Below, piece by piece: positions 9,007-18,279 of a DNA stretch of 64,000 nucleotides. The DNA comes from Jiella marina. Its GTDB lineage: Bacteria; Pseudomonadota; Alphaproteobacteria; Rhizobiales; Rhizobiaceae. A program made the translations under genes and the position numbers. Every line of letters starts with the position of its first letter. Within the stretch, counting starts at the first letter, position 1. The stretch is taken from the NCBI RefSeq assembly GCF_024359545.1, contig NZ_JAKQZG010000016.1, positions 1 to 64,000 on the forward strand, given 5' to 3'. The notes beneath the pieces are model-generated. The model searched no databases. It had not been told where the DNA came from and was given only the letters and a program-made list of their open reading frames with translations.

Positions 9007-9609
9007 TCAGGCCGAGGCTGCGTTCTCTTCGCCTTCGCTCGCTTCGGTCTCGGTGTCCTCGCCTTCTTCGATCTCGTCCTCGTCGGCATATTCGTCCTCG
9101 TCCGGGCCGTACATGGCCTCGACCGAGGTGAGATCCTCGCCGCGCGCCTGGCGCTCGGCCTCGTCCGGCGAGCGGGCGATATTGAACTCGATCTCCACCG
9201 AGACTTCCGGGTGAAGGCTGATGGTCACGCTGTGCAGACCGATCGTCTTGATCGGATGGTTCAGTTCGACCTGGTTGCGGCCGACCTTGTAGCCTTCCTC
9301 GGCGAGGATCTCGGAGACGTCGCGGGTCGACACCGAGCCGTAGAGCTGACCGGTCTCGCCGGCCGAGCGCACGACGATGAAGCTCTTGCCCTCGAGCGTA
9401 TCGGCGACGCTCTTGGCTTCGGCCTTGCGCTCTTCGTTGCGCTGGACGAGCTGGGCCTTCTGCGCCTCGAAACGCGCGCGGTTGGCTTCGTTGGCGCGAA
9501 GCGCACGGCCGGTGGGCAGGAGATAGTTGCGCGCATAGCCATCGCGCACCTTCACGGTGTCGCCCATCTGGCCGAGCTTGGCGATGCGTTCGAGAAGAAT
9601 GACGTCCAT
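9007..9609 (-). CDS. rplI: 50S ribosomal protein L9
   Basis: A 200-residue L9. The N-terminal globular domain begins [17 protein letters not shown] and carries the [11 protein letters not shown] segment. A long helix and the C-terminal rRNA-binding domain follow, to about 150. The last 35 residues are almost entirely acidic (Glu/Asp), an extension seen in several alphaproteobacterial L9 proteins. It is the last gene of the minus-strand cluster rpsF-rpsR-DUF2232-rplI, separated from the membrane-protein gene by about 40 bases. Confidence 0.97.
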   Translation of the reverse strand: MDVILLERIAKLGQMGDTVKVRDGYARNYLLPTGRALRANEANRARFEAQKAQLVQRNEERKAEAKSVADTLEGKSFIVVRSAGETGQLYGSVSTRDVSEILAEEGYKVGRNQVELNHPIKTIGLHSVTISLHPEVSVEIEFNIARSPDEAERQARGEDLTSVEAMYGPDEDEYADEDEIEEGEDTETEASEGEENAASA

Positions 9610-9651
9610 TGTGATGGTTCCCTTGTTTGAAGTCGTGTGGAATGCTTGGGT

Positions 9652-10650
9652 TCAGGCGGAATCGGTCGGAGGGGCGCGCAGCTGCCGCCAGGTGTCGGCA
9701 AGCCCCATGATCGTGAAGATCAGGATCGGAAAAGACAGGATCACGATCCCCGCATAGCTCGCAAAGAGCAGCAGGCCGCGATTGGAGCGACCCCGCGAAC
9801 GGGCGTGGAGCCGGGCGAGCCCCACCAGGGTGAATGCCATGCCGAAGGCGCCCATGACGACGGTCGCGGCAAGGGCGATCGTTCCCGGCAGGAACGAAAC
9901 GGCAAGGGCGGTCACGAACACGAAGAGCGCCACCGGTGGCAGGTGCGCGGCTGTCGGCAGATCGTCCTTCGGCCTCGGCAGGCGACCGGAGGTCCGCACG
10001 ATCCAGGCCCCGAGATAGAGCCCGACCACCAGCGTCAGCGTCAGAACCGCCGGCTGCACCAGCGGCACCAGATTGAGGAGCAGGCCGGCGACATTGTCGA
10101 GTTCGGCCTCGCTCACCTGGGCGGCGGTGCCTCCCTCGCTCAGGGCCGCCACGATCTCCGGCTTCAGCGCCTCGACATCGTAGCCGAAATACCAGCCGAG
10201 ACCGAGGCATGCGAGGGTGGCCATCAGGGCGATGGCGAACAGCACGCGATCGAGAGGATACCAGAGCAGCTTCGGAGGCGCCGGTTGCGGGGCCTGGCCC
10301 GGCCCAGCCTCGTTCTGATTGGCCGCCATGTTCGGATCGTCATGCGCCGGATCGCCCAGCGGCTGGGCGAGGCCGAGGAGATGGCCGGCGATCGCGGCCG
10401 GACCGGTCATGGCAACGATCAGGAGAAGCGCACCGGCCCAGGAGCCCGAAAGCGCCACGATGACGAGCGCGGAGGCGATCGCCGCGATGGCACCTGCAAC
10501 CGTTCCCCAGCCAAGGCTGGCGATCGCGATCGGGATCGGCGCGGCGAGCGCCAGCGTCACGGCCGAACTCGATTGCAGGACGACCCCTGCAAACAGAAGC
10601 GCGCTCGCTGTTCCCGCGGCGGCGGCAATGAGGAGGCTGGAAGGTTTCAT
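9652..10650 (-). CDS. DUF2232-type integral membrane protein in the ribosomal cluster
   Basis: A 332-residue hydrophobic protein with about eight predicted membrane segments and a hydrophilic Asn/Pro-rich loop near residues 115-145. A protein of this kind (DUF2232) sits between rpsR and rplI in many Hyphomicrobiales; its function is unknown. The chosen start (ATG at 10648-10650) places the first membrane helix at the N terminus; an upstream ATG would add a 46-residue hydrophilic leader and seems less likely. There is no enzymatic motif. Confidence 0.72.
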   Translation of the reverse strand: MKPSSLLIAAAAGTASALLFAGVVLQSSSAVTLALAAPIPIAIASLGWGTVAGAIAAIASALVIVALSGSWAGALLLIVAMTGPAAIAGHLLGLAQPLGDPAHDDPNMAANQNEAGPGQAPQPAPPKLLWYPLDRVLFAIALMATLACLGLGWYFGYDVEALKPEIVAALSEGGTAAQVSEAELDNVAGLLLNLVPLVQPAVLTLTLVVGLYLGAWIVRTSGRLPRPKDDLPTAAHLPPVALFVFVTALAVSFLPGTIALAATVVMGAFGMAFTLVGLARLHARSRGRSNRGLLLFASYAGIVILSFPILIFTIMGLADTWRQLRAPPTDSA

Positions 10651-10744
10651 CTCGTCCGGTCGCTGTCCTGCACGCGGGCAGTTAGAGGCGTCTTGCCCCA
10701 GCTCGATCGCCGGTCCCGAACCTGCGATCGTCTTGGTCTTTTGC

Positions 10745-10777
10745 GGTTCGTCCGCCACTTCGGCGGCGGACGAAACC
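10745..10777 (-). other. RNA hairpin between rpsR and the DUF2232 gene
   Basis: A perfect 10-bp inverted repeat (10747-10756 with 10765-10774, 8-base loop), extended by GG/CC past a one-base bulge, lies in the 179-base gap. No T-run follows on the minus strand. It could be an attenuator or processing site separating abundant ribosomal mRNA from the membrane-protein message. Confidence 0.5.
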
Positions 10778-10829
10778 TTGGTCTTCATCCATGGCGCGCG
10801 GGCGACCGTCCGTCAGCCGCTCCCGCGTC

Positions 10830-11078
10830 CTACTTGATGACGTAGGGCAGCAGGCCCAGGAAGCGGGCCCGCTTGATGGCGCGGGCAAGCGCGCGCTGGT
10901 TCTTCTGGGAAACCGCCGTGATGCGCGAAGGCACGATCTTGCCGCGCTCGGAGACGTAGCGCTGCAGGAGGCGGATGTCCTTGTAGTCGATCTTCGGCGC
11001 TTCGGAGCCGGAGAACGGGTCGGACTTGCGCCGGCGATGGAAAGGACGGCGAGTGGGAAGCTGGGCGATATCGACCAT
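10830..11078 (-). CDS. rpsR: 30S ribosomal protein S18
   Basis: An 82-residue S18. The family segment from [20 protein letters not shown] through [11 protein letters not shown] to the C-terminal [12 protein letters not shown] is complete. The protein binds S6 in the platform of the small subunit. The gene lies six bases after rpsF on the minus strand, the conserved order for these partners. The N terminus is rich in arginine. Confidence 0.97.
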   Translation of the reverse strand: MVDIAQLPTRRPFHRRRKSDPFSGSEAPKIDYKDIRLLQRYVSERGKIVPSRITAVSQKNQRALARAIKRARFLGLLPYVIK

Positions 11079-11084
11079 GAGAGC

Positions 11085-11543
11085 TTACTCCGAATCAGAA
11101 TCGCGGTTGCGGCGGGGGCGGTCGTCGTCGCGGTCGCGACGCGGACCCCGATCATCGTCACGGTCGCGGCGCGGGCCACGATCACCGCGATCGCGGTCAC
11201 CGCCGCGGCGGGGGCGGTCGTCGCGCTTCTGCATCATCGCGGACGGGCCTTCTTCATGGGCCTCGACGCGGATGGTCATGTAACGCAGGATGTCTTCGTT
11301 GAAGCGCATCAGGCGCTCCATCTCATCGACCGCCTCGGAAGGCGCATCGATGTTGAGCATCGTGTAATACGCCTTGCGGTTCTTCTTGATGCGGTAGGTC
11401 AGGGTCTTCAGACCCCAGTTCTCCACCTTGACGACCTTGCCGCCATTCGACTCGAGAATGCCCCGGAACGTTTCCACCAGCTGGTCGACCTGCTGGTTCG
11501 AGACGTCCTGGCGCGCGAGGAAAACATGCTCGTAAAGAGCCAT
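11085..11543 (-). CDS. rpsF: 30S ribosomal protein S6 with Arg/Asp-rich tail
   Basis: A 152-residue S6. The core, residues 1-110, starts [15 protein letters not shown] and includes the [19 protein letters not shown] segment. From about 112 onward the protein is a low-complexity Arg/Asp/Gly tail made of repeated R-R-D-R-D-D-D-like units, unlike the short tail of E. coli S6. ATG at 11541-11543 follows a GGAAAGG site; a longer open frame upstream encodes no S6-like sequence. It is the first gene of the cluster, so its promoter should lie in the gap up to 12049. Confidence 0.95.
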   Translation of the reverse strand: MALYEHVFLARQDVSNQQVDQLVETFRGILESNGGKVVKVENWGLKTLTYRIKKNRKAYYTMLNIDAPSEAVDEMERLMRFNEDILRYMTIRVEAHEEGPSAMMQKRDDRPRRGGDRDRGDRGPRRDRDDDRGPRRDRDDDRPRRNRDSDSE

Positions 11544-12049
11544 TCGGTTCACGCCTTTCCGTTTTCGTTCATCCTGGCCCGAACCAGCGGCTAAGCCTCT
11601 GCCACTTCCCGGGATGGCCGGAAGGCCGGAACGGAAAGGCGACATCGAGAGCGGTCGAGAGCGGAGACACGGGAAGCCGACGACATTTGAAGCGTCATGA
11701 TGCCGGAAATCCGGCAGCCTTCCGTTCAGCCCCCAGCTGGTTGCCGGGCTATGATGGGCGGCGCATAGCGCGAGCTGTCGAAAAATGCAAGCCCGTCCCA
11801 TCGCCAGCCGGGTCGAAGCTCGAATGTGCGCTGCAATCCCTGGCTGTCGGCGCCGATGGTGGCGAAAGCGCAGAGGGCGGATGTCGCAACGGGGTGGCCC
11901 GTCCGAGCGCGCCGCGCGGCTATGGATGTCGCAAGGTGGCGGCCTAACTGCCCAGCCGAATTCTCGATCAGAACCTGATCCTGCCTTCCATTCCTCATGT
12001 GCTGCCGGTCTGCGGATCGAGGCTGCCGCGACAGATCCCGGAGAACCGA
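11544..12049. other. 506-base intergenic region between rpsF and the kaiC-like gene
   Basis: This is a divergent intergenic region that must carry the rpsF promoter (minus) and the kaiC promoter (plus). I see no credible gene in it. A 16-base palindromic stretch at 11701-11716 (6-bp stem, AAAT loop) and tandem GGCCGGAA repeats near 11619-11633 are the only local structures. No convincing -35/-10 pair could be assigned by eye. Confidence 0.4.
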
Positions 12050-13486
12050 ATGCCGCACGACCACACGACGATCACCACGGGAATTGCCGGGCTCGACGAA
12101 GTCCTGAAAGGCGGATTCCCGATCTCGAACATCTATGTCCTGAAGGGCATTCCAGGCTCCGGCAAGACGACGGCGGCGCTGCAGTTCCTCCGCGCCGGGG
12201 TCGAGCAGGGCGAGCGGTGCCTCTATGTCAGTCTCGCCCAGACCGGGGAGGAGCTGAGGCAGATCGCAGCGTCGCACGGCTGGAGTCTCGACGGAATCGA
12301 TATCGCGGAGTTGTCGGCCACCGAGGATGCGGCGATGGCCGTCGACCAATCGATCTTCCAGACCGCCGATCTGAAGCTCGACGAGACTCGCAAGGCCATC
12401 ATCTCCGCCATCGACAAATACGCTCCTCGCAGGGTCGTCTACGACTCCTTGCTCGAAGTCCGGGTGCTGACGGGCGACGACGCCCGTTTCCGCCGGGAGT
12501 TGATCGGCCTGAAGACGATACTCGCCAAGCGGGCGATCACAGGTCTTCTCGTCGATACGGATACCGATCATGGCCGCTCGCGCGATGACGAGATCGAGGC
12601 GATCGCCCACGGCGTCATCCGCCTGGACAAGACACTGCCCGATTACGGGGTCGCGCGCCGGCGGATCGAGGTCTCGAAAATGCGGGGCAGACCGGTCGCC
12701 GATGGCTATCATGACATGGTCATTCGCGAGGGCGACGGTGTGGTGGTGTTTCCGCGGATCGTCCCGCGCGTCGCGGCGGAGCAGACGAAGTCGCTCGACC
12801 TGATCAAATCGGGCGTCGAAAATCTCGACAACCTGCTGGGCGGCGGCCAGGAGGCCGGCACGACGACCTTGGTGATCGGGCAGGCCGGTACCGGCAAGTC
12901 GACCATGGCCTCGCTCTATGCCACGGCGGCGCTCAAGCGCGGCGAACATGTGGCCCTGTTTCTGTTCGAGGAACGTGTCGAGACCTTCTTCCGGCGCTCG
13001 GAAGGTCTCGGCATGGATCTCCGGGGCTTCAGTGAGGACGGCAGGCTCTTGATCAAGGACTTCAATCCCGGCGAGGTCACCGCCGGCCAGTTCGGCCAGA
13101 TCGTGCAGGAGGAGATTGCACGCGATCGCACGCGCGTCGTGGTGATCGACAGCTTCACGGGCTATCTCAGCGCCCTTCCGAACCGCGACCAGGCCGTTCA
13201 GGACATCCAGTCGCTTCTCAAGTTTCTGGCGCGTCGAGGTGTTTTGACGATGCTGATCGTTGCACAGCATGGCTTGATCGGTCAGAACGTCTCCATTGAC
13301 GTCGATGTGAGCTTCCTCGGCGATACCGTGTTGCTTCTCAGGATCGAAGAAGACGGCCATCGCTTGCGGCGGTCGATCACCGCGGTGAAAAAGCGGCACG
13401 GCCCCCACGCGATGAGTGTGCATGAGCTTTCAATCACGGCGGACGGTGTCAGTGTCAGTCCATCATCGCTCAATCGGGTAGACTAA
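12050..13486 (+). CDS. KaiC-like dual RecA-fold ATPase
   Basis: A 478-residue protein with two tandem KaiC (RecA-like) domains, Walker A motifs at 33-40 (GIPGSGKT) and 277-285 (GQAGTGKST). The second domain has the paired glutamates E307-E308 expected at the KaiC catalytic site. In the first, the matching positions look like A63-Q64, so that half may bind but poorly hydrolyse ATP. The ATG at 12050 follows a GGAG site. No kaiA or kaiB is present nearby. A histidine kinase and a response regulator follow closely, so it is inferred to be a signalling ATPase rather than a full circadian oscillator. Confidence 0.85.
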   Translation: MPHDHTTITTGIAGLDEVLKGGFPISNIYVLKGIPGSGKTTAALQFLRAGVEQGERCLYVSLAQTGEELRQIAASHGWSLDGIDIAELSATEDAAMAVDQSIFQTADLKLDETRKAIISAIDKYAPRRVVYDSLLEVRVLTGDDARFRRELIGLKTILAKRAITGLLVDTDTDHGRSRDDEIEAIAHGVIRLDKTLPDYGVARRRIEVSKMRGRPVADGYHDMVIREGDGVVVFPRIVPRVAAEQTKSLDLIKSGVENLDNLLGGGQEAGTTTLVIGQAGTGKSTMASLYATAALKRGEHVALFLFEERVETFFRRSEGLGMDLRGFSEDGRLLIKDFNPGEVTAGQFGQIVQEEIARDRTRVVVIDSFTGYLSALPNRDQAVQDIQSLLKFLARRGVLTMLIVAQHGLIGQNVSIDVDVSFLGDTVLLLRIEEDGHRLRRSITAVKKRHGPHAMSVHELSITADGVSVSPSSLNRVD

Positions 13487-13499
13487 CAAGGAATTGCCT

Positions 13500-14561
13500 G
13501 TGTTCTCAGACCTCGAAGAGGTCCTGATCTATGCTCCCTTTCGCAACGACGGCCAGATGCTGTCGAGCCTTCTCGAGACGCATGCCATTCAGGCCTCTGC
13601 ATGCTTGGATGTCGATGCCCTCTCGGCGGCTCTGAAGGATGATCGTCTGCCGGGAGCCTTGATCTTGACGCAGGAGGCGTTGACGGCGCAGGTGATCGCA
13701 CTCGTGCGCACACATCTCTCGGCGCAGCCGGAATGGTCGGAATTGACCGTGTTCGTGCTCGTGGAAAAGGGCGCGTTGCCGGCGACGATGGCGCGCTACC
13801 TGGCCGAGCACTGGCCAGGCTCGCGCCAGGTCTTCTACCAGCGACCGCTTGCCACGATCGAACTTCTGAGCGGCGTGCAGTCCGCACTGCTGGCCCGGCT
13901 AAGGCAGCGGGAGGTTCGTGATCACATGGCTCTCGAGCGCGAGTTGCGGCACGAGCTGAACCATCGCGTGAAGAACATTCTGGCGAGCGTCACCGCGATC
14001 TTTCGCATGACGGCCCGCAACAGCAGCAGCGTGGAGGAACTGACGCAGACGTTTGGCGGCCGTCTGATGACACTGGGCAGTGTCCACTCGGCCCTGTTCG
14101 AGGCCGGCGGCGAGGCCGTGGACATTCGCGAACTGGTGACGCTGATACTCTCGCCATATGGGGGCCAGGAGGGTGCACGCTACGAGCTTTCCGGACCGCC
14201 GCTCGACCTCAACAAGGACGCCGCCACCAATTTGAGCCTGACGCTTCATGAATTGACGACCAACGCGATCAAATACGGCGCGTGGTCGGTCGAATCCGGT
14301 CGGATCTCGATCGCGTGGAAGGTGGAAGGGCCGACCTTCACCCTGAGCTGGCGGGAAACCGGCGGGCCCGAGCTTTCGGAGCCGACCCGTCGCGGCTATG
14401 GGACCCGCTACATTCGAAGCTCGTTTCAAACCCTGCTTGGAAATCCACCCGAAATCCGCTTTGAACGTCAGGGACTTGCTCTCGATGCGCATGGACCACG
14501 CAACAGGATCGAATGGGGCTCCCATCCGGATCAAAACGAAGCCGAGTTCGTTGGTTCGTGA
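13500..14561 (+). CDS. HWE-family histidine kinase with N-terminal pseudo-receiver
   Basis: A 353-residue soluble kinase. Residues 1-130 resemble a receiver fold but lack the usual phospho-acceptor aspartate. The dimerisation/phosphoacceptor helix has H155 in ELNHRVKNILASV. The ATPase part has an N box with histidine (HELTTNAIKYGA) and the W-x-E of the HWE family (SWRETGGP), then GYGTRYI. GTG 13500 is chosen because AAGGA lies seven bases upstream; a TTG at 13494 is too close. It starts 13 bases after the kaiC-like stop and probably phosphorylates the next gene product. The sensory input may come through the KaiC-like protein. Confidence 0.85.
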   Translation: MFSDLEEVLIYAPFRNDGQMLSSLLETHAIQASACLDVDALSAALKDDRLPGALILTQEALTAQVIALVRTHLSAQPEWSELTVFVLVEKGALPATMARYLAEHWPGSRQVFYQRPLATIELLSGVQSALLARLRQREVRDHMALERELRHELNHRVKNILASVTAIFRMTARNSSSVEELTQTFGGRLMTLGSVHSALFEAGGEAVDIRELVTLILSPYGGQEGARYELSGPPLDLNKDAATNLSLTLHELTTNAIKYGAWSVESGRISIAWKVEGPTFTLSWRETGGPELSEPTRRGYGTRYIRSSFQTLLGNPPEIRFERQGLALDAHGPRNRIEWGSHPDQNEAEFVGS

Positions 14562-14582
14562 CCTTTGACCGGATAGGGCGGA

Positions 14583-14927
14583 ATGAAAATATTCTGTTTG
14601 GAAGATAACCCCCTCGTATCTCTCGATCTGGAAATGATGATCGAGGATGCGGGGCATGATTGCGTCGGCTCGGCCGTGAGCTTCGCCGAGGCTTCCGCCC
14701 AATGGGAGGAGGGTCTCGATTTCGATCTGGCTCTGATCGACATCGATCTGACGGACGGGAAGACCGGCATCGACGCCGCCCGCTGGCTGAAGGCACGCGG
14801 GATCCCGGGATGTTTCGTGACGGGACAGACCGAGTTGGCCAATGAACATCGCGATCTCGTCATCGACGTCGTCACGAAGCCGGTGGACGAGGCCGCGATC
14901 AAGCGGGTCTTCGATCTGGTCGAATAG
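14583..14927 (+). CDS. single-domain response regulator
   Basis: A 114-residue lone receiver domain with an acidic pair at E7-D8, phospho-acceptor D53 in ALIDIDLTDG, T80 and K99 in VTKP. There is no output domain. Short receivers of this form usually partner HWE kinases. It lies 21 bases after the kinase gene and is its likely phosphate acceptor. The output is unknown; it may act by protein contact. Confidence 0.85.
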   Translation: MKIFCLEDNPLVSLDLEMMIEDAGHDCVGSAVSFAEASAQWEEGLDFDLALIDIDLTDGKTGIDAARWLKARGIPGCFVTGQTELANEHRDLVIDVVTKPVDEAAIKRVFDLVE

Positions 14928-14947
14928 CGCCTCTCTCGGGCTGCTGC

Positions 14948-14963
14948 CTGCCATGGGTGGCAG
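14948..14963 (+). terminator. weak hairpin after the kaiC-kinase-regulator cluster
   Basis: A 6-bp stem with TGGG loop lies 20 bases after the regulator stop, with no T-run. It is a possible but weak transcription end. Confidence 0.25.
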
Positions 14964-15216
14964 ATCAAGTCGGCAATCGAGAAATAGCTGCAATGACTCC
15001 CTGTTTGGTTCGGATTGCCGAAGCCTCTTGGATATGAGGCGCTCTGCAATCGTCCCATGTTGGCCCTCGCGCGCCGGGAAAATGTCGCACCGCGCGTAAC
15101 CCTCTATGCGCGCGTGTGAAGATCCATTACCCACGGGTCTCTCGTGGTCGAGCGTTATTGCGCCGTCTGCAACGAAGGAAACAAGTATCTCGTGCCGTCG
15201 GGGAGACGCTCGCTCA

Positions 15217-15813
15217 ATGTTCCGAATCCTGATGTCCACCTTGGCGGCGTGTATTCTATGCGCTGGCAATGTCTCTGCCGATCAGCTTGCCGGCAAGTGG
15301 ACCGTTCCTCGTGCCACTTATAAGAATATGTCGCAGGATGCCTGCAATGGCGACGAAACTGCCTTCAAGCAGTTGTTCAACGACGCTCTCGTGGAAGGCC
15401 ATCCTGTCGCGTTGAACAGTCTTGCGTGGATGATCGGCCCAAGCCAGAGATGCGCTTTCGTCCACCATGACCAGGAGGACTGGGTGAGCCTGCTTCGTCG
15501 ATCGGCGGAAGCGGGGTACCCCGTTGCCATGAAGAACTACGGCAATCTTCTCCTGCAGGGCGAGAAGGTGCAGCGCAACATTCCCAAGGGTCTCAAGCTG
15601 CTGCAGGCCGCCGAAAGCAGGGGACATTCCACGGCCGCTGTCGCCCTGGCCTCGATCTTCGCCGACGAGCTCTACGGCTTCGATCAGAACTGGAACGTTG
15701 CGAAGCGTCATGCCCGCCGAGCCCTGAAGCTCGGCGCAAAAGGGACGGCGCGGACGCGGATGCGGCAAATACTCCGCGAGATTGAACGCTGCTCACTGCT
15801 CGCCCCGTGCTGA
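15217..15813 (+). CDS. secreted Sel1-repeat protein
   Basis: A 198-residue protein. A signal peptide (about 1-23, ending V-S-A) is followed by a region with Cys at about 43 and Cys at 74. Two or more Sel1-like (TPR-type) helical repeats follow at about 96-170, with the consensus A-x-x-G-Y-P-V-A-M-K-N-Y-G-N-L-L and a second, longer unit. Sel1 repeats mediate protein contacts, often in the periplasm. The start is chosen to give the signal peptide; the upstream part of the open frame reads as non-coding. No enzymatic motif is seen and its partner is unknown. Confidence 0.7.
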   Translation: MFRILMSTLAACILCAGNVSADQLAGKWTVPRATYKNMSQDACNGDETAFKQLFNDALVEGHPVALNSLAWMIGPSQRCAFVHHDQEDWVSLLRRSAEAGYPVAMKNYGNLLLQGEKVQRNIPKGLKLLQAAESRGHSTAAVALASIFADELYGFDQNWNVAKRHARRALKLGAKGTARTRMRQILREIERCSLLAPC

Positions 15814-15912
15814 GGCGCGATCCGGCAGGGGTTTCGAGGTGATCCGGCAGATCATCATGCGGGGTCTGGCGTAACGATCTCGCGCAGTAGGCACCGTGAA
15901 ATGCTCATGCAG

Positions 15913-15948
15913 AAAACCTCCCCCTGGCCTGCGCCGGAGGGAGGTTTT
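15913..15948. terminator. bidirectional terminator between convergent genes
   Basis: A 10-bp inverted repeat has A4 on one arm and T4 on the other (15913-15922 with 15939-15948), with further pairing in the loop. It lies between the Sel1 gene (plus) and the DUF6101 gene (minus) and gives each a hairpin ending in Ts. Confidence 0.7.
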
Positions 15949-15977
15949 GACGAAATTCGCGAAAGCGGCCGAACCGC

Positions 15978-16556
15978 TCAGTTCCGTGCGACGATCTCCT
16001 CGCCGCTCACCACCATGCGCAGGCCGAGGCCACCGGGTTTGCGGCGGGCGAGGAAGCGCGGGCGGCGGCGCTGATGGGGCGCGGCGCGGCGGGGGGCCGG
16101 GGCGGTGGCCTTGACCTTGCCGAGGGTTTCTTCCAGCGCCACCACCGAGCCGTCGGCTTCGATCATCAGCATGGGCAGGCCGAAGACATCCGCCCAGCCG
16201 CGCCAGTCGGCCGCGACGTCGAAGAGGTCGCCGGCGACGAGCAGGGGCACCGTGCAGAGCGGATCCTCGTGGTAGAGTTCCAGCGTGACCGTGACATTGC
16301 CTTCGCCGTCTTCCATCGCCCGGGCGGCAACGCCGCGAAAGGCGCGAGCCGGAAGCGTCAGCGACACCGGCAGGCCGCAGCCTTCCAGAGTGCGGCGGAT
16401 GACGGCGCCGCGGCGGTCGACGCGATAGGTGACCTCGACGCCGTCATCGCCGGTGGAAAAGCTCTGGTGACGGTCGCAGTCGCGCGGGTCGAAGCGAAGG
16501 GGCGCGGCTGCCCAGTTCGGACGCGGCAGCATTTCGGTTTTCTGAGCGATGGTCAT
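15978..16556 (-). CDS. DUF6101-type conserved protein
   Basis: A 192-residue soluble protein. The segment covering PARAFRGVAARAMEDGEG and the VTLELYHEDP and PMLMIEADG stretches match my memory of the DUF6101 family, which is confined to Hyphomicrobiales and has no known function. The C-terminal third is Arg/Ala/Pro-rich and probably disordered. There is no signal peptide or membrane helix. It stands alone between a convergent terminator and the FAD-oxidoreductase gene. Confidence 0.7.
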   Translation of the reverse strand: MTIAQKTEMLPRPNWAAAPLRFDPRDCDRHQSFSTGDDGVEVTYRVDRRGAVIRRTLEGCGLPVSLTLPARAFRGVAARAMEDGEGNVTVTLELYHEDPLCTVPLLVAGDLFDVAADWRGWADVFGLPMLMIEADGSVVALEETLGKVKATAPAPRRAAPHQRRRPRFLARRKPGGLGLRMVVSGEEIVARN

Positions 16557-16741
16557 GTTTGACGCCTTCTGCCTCTCCTGAGAGCCGATCGTTGCGGCCC
16601 GTATTCCCTGTCAGTTGGCCGATGTGTCCCGGCCTTTGATGATTTGGAGAATAGGCAGAGCGTCTTGACCGGCGCCTAAGAAAGTCAGTTAAGTCTTCCT
16701 GACCTTTCGGACGGTTATCAAAACACAAACTTGAATCAAAT

Positions 16742-18184
16742 TTAAACGACCTTTCCCGGGTTTAAGATATTGTCAGGATCAAACAGCCGTTTGAGTTTTA
16801 CTTGCAGATCCATTTCGGTGGGGTGCTTGGTCCGGGCGAGTTCCTCGCGCTTCAACTGACCGATCCCGTGCTCGGCGGCAAACGTGCCGTCCATGTCGCG
16901 GACGATGGCGTGGACGATCGCGTTGATTTCGTGCCAGCGCGCGAGGAAGGCGCTCGTCTCGGCGCCGACGGGCTGCGAGATGTTGTAATGGACGTTGCCG
17001 TCGCCCAGATGCCCGAAGGCGCAGATGCGCGCATCCGGTATCGCGGCGAGCACCGCCTTGTCGGCGGCCTCCAGGAATTCCGGGACCCGGGCGACAGGCA
17101 CCGCGACGTCGTGCTTGATCGAGCCGCCTTCGGGCCGCTGCGCCCAGTTCATGGATTCGCGCATGTGCCAGAAGGCCTTCGCCTCGGAGAGCGACTTGGC
17201 GATCGCGGCGTCGGCGACGATCCCGGCCTCGAAAGCCTCTGCCAGGATCGCCTCCAGCATGGCACCGGCGTCCTCTTGGGATCGGCTCGACGAGATCTCG
17301 ATCAGCACGTACCAAGGATGCGAATCCGCCATCGGGTCGCGCGCACCTTCGATGTGTCTGAGCACGAATTCGAGGCCGAGACGGGGCAGGAACTCGAAAC
17401 CGGTGAGGCCGGTGCCGGCGTGGCGTTCGGCGATGGTCAGGAGCTTCAGCGCCTCGGCCGGAGAGGCGAGGCCGGCATAGGCGACCTCGCGACCGGCGGG
17501 CTTCGGGAAAAGTTTCATCACCGCCCCGGTCATCACCGCAAGCGTTCCCTCCGAACCGATCAGAAGATCGCGGATGTCGTAGCCGCGATTGTCCTTCTTC
17601 AGCTTGCGCAGACCCTGGAATATCTCGCCGGAGGGCAGGACGGCCTCGACCCCGAGGCAGAGATCGCGGGTGTTGCCGTAGGCGAGGACACCGGTGCCGC
17701 CCGCATTGGAGGCGAGATTGCCGCCGATCTGGCACGAGCCTTCCGAACCGAGCGACAGGGGAAAGAAGAGCCCGGCCTCGTCGGCCGCTTCCTGAACGCG
17801 CTGGAGCACGACGCCTGCATCGACGGTGATCGTGCGACCAACCGGATCGACCTCCCGGATCGTATCGAGACGGGACAGGTTGAGCAGGATTTCACAGCGC
17901 GAACGTGGCGACTGGCCGCCGACCAGGCCGGTATTGCCACCCTGGGGCACGATCGGCGTCTTCGTCTCGCTGGCGAGCGTCATGATCGCCGCGACTTCTT
18001 CCACGCTGCCGGGGCGCAGCACCACCGCCGTCTCGCCGGCATAAAGGCCTCGCGGTTCCTCCAGATAGGGCTCCATGTCGTTTGGCGTCGTCAGCGCATT
18101 CTTCTCGCCAACGATCGCGGCGAAGCGGGTGATCAGCGCATCGGAAAGCGGCGCGGGAGGTGTCTTGTCGGGGTTTCCGGTCAT
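16742..18184 (-). CDS. FAD-linked oxidoreductase (GlcD / D-2-hydroxyglutarate dehydrogenase-like)
   Basis: A 480-residue flavoprotein of the vanillyl-alcohol-oxidase fold. The N-terminal FAD domain has PQGGNTGLVGGQ, GSEGSCQIGGNLASNAGG and GSEGTLAVMTGAVM. The C-terminal substrate domain has GHLGDGNVHYNI and EHGIGQLKREEL, which carry the metal and substrate ligands in D-2-hydroxyacid dehydrogenases. It should oxidise a D-2-hydroxyacid to the 2-oxoacid; the exact substrate (lactate, 2-hydroxyglutarate or glycolate) cannot be told. No electron-acceptor gene is adjacent. Confidence 0.88.
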   Translation of the reverse strand: MTGNPDKTPPAPLSDALITRFAAIVGEKNALTTPNDMEPYLEEPRGLYAGETAVVLRPGSVEEVAAIMTLASETKTPIVPQGGNTGLVGGQSPRSRCEILLNLSRLDTIREVDPVGRTITVDAGVVLQRVQEAADEAGLFFPLSLGSEGSCQIGGNLASNAGGTGVLAYGNTRDLCLGVEAVLPSGEIFQGLRKLKKDNRGYDIRDLLIGSEGTLAVMTGAVMKLFPKPAGREVAYAGLASPAEALKLLTIAERHAGTGLTGFEFLPRLGLEFVLRHIEGARDPMADSHPWYVLIEISSSRSQEDAGAMLEAILAEAFEAGIVADAAIAKSLSEAKAFWHMRESMNWAQRPEGGSIKHDVAVPVARVPEFLEAADKAVLAAIPDARICAFGHLGDGNVHYNISQPVGAETSAFLARWHEINAIVHAIVRDMDGTFAAEHGIGQLKREELARTKHPTEMDLQVKLKRLFDPDNILNPGKVV

Positions 18185-18279
18185 GGGGCAGCACGTCGCT
18201 TGGCGTTGCGGGATGACGAGGAGATAAGCCTTTCAGACCGCACGGTCGAGCCGCCCTGCAAAGCCCCCCGTTTGCTTCG

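Noticed and set aside
10651-10788. Upstream ATG for the DUF2232 protein
   Set aside because: It would add 46 hydrophilic residues before the first helix and overlap the intergenic hairpin; the internal ATG fits better.
12050-14927. A complete circadian kai clock
   Set aside because: There is no kaiA or kaiB next to the KaiC-like gene, and its first catalytic site looks altered.
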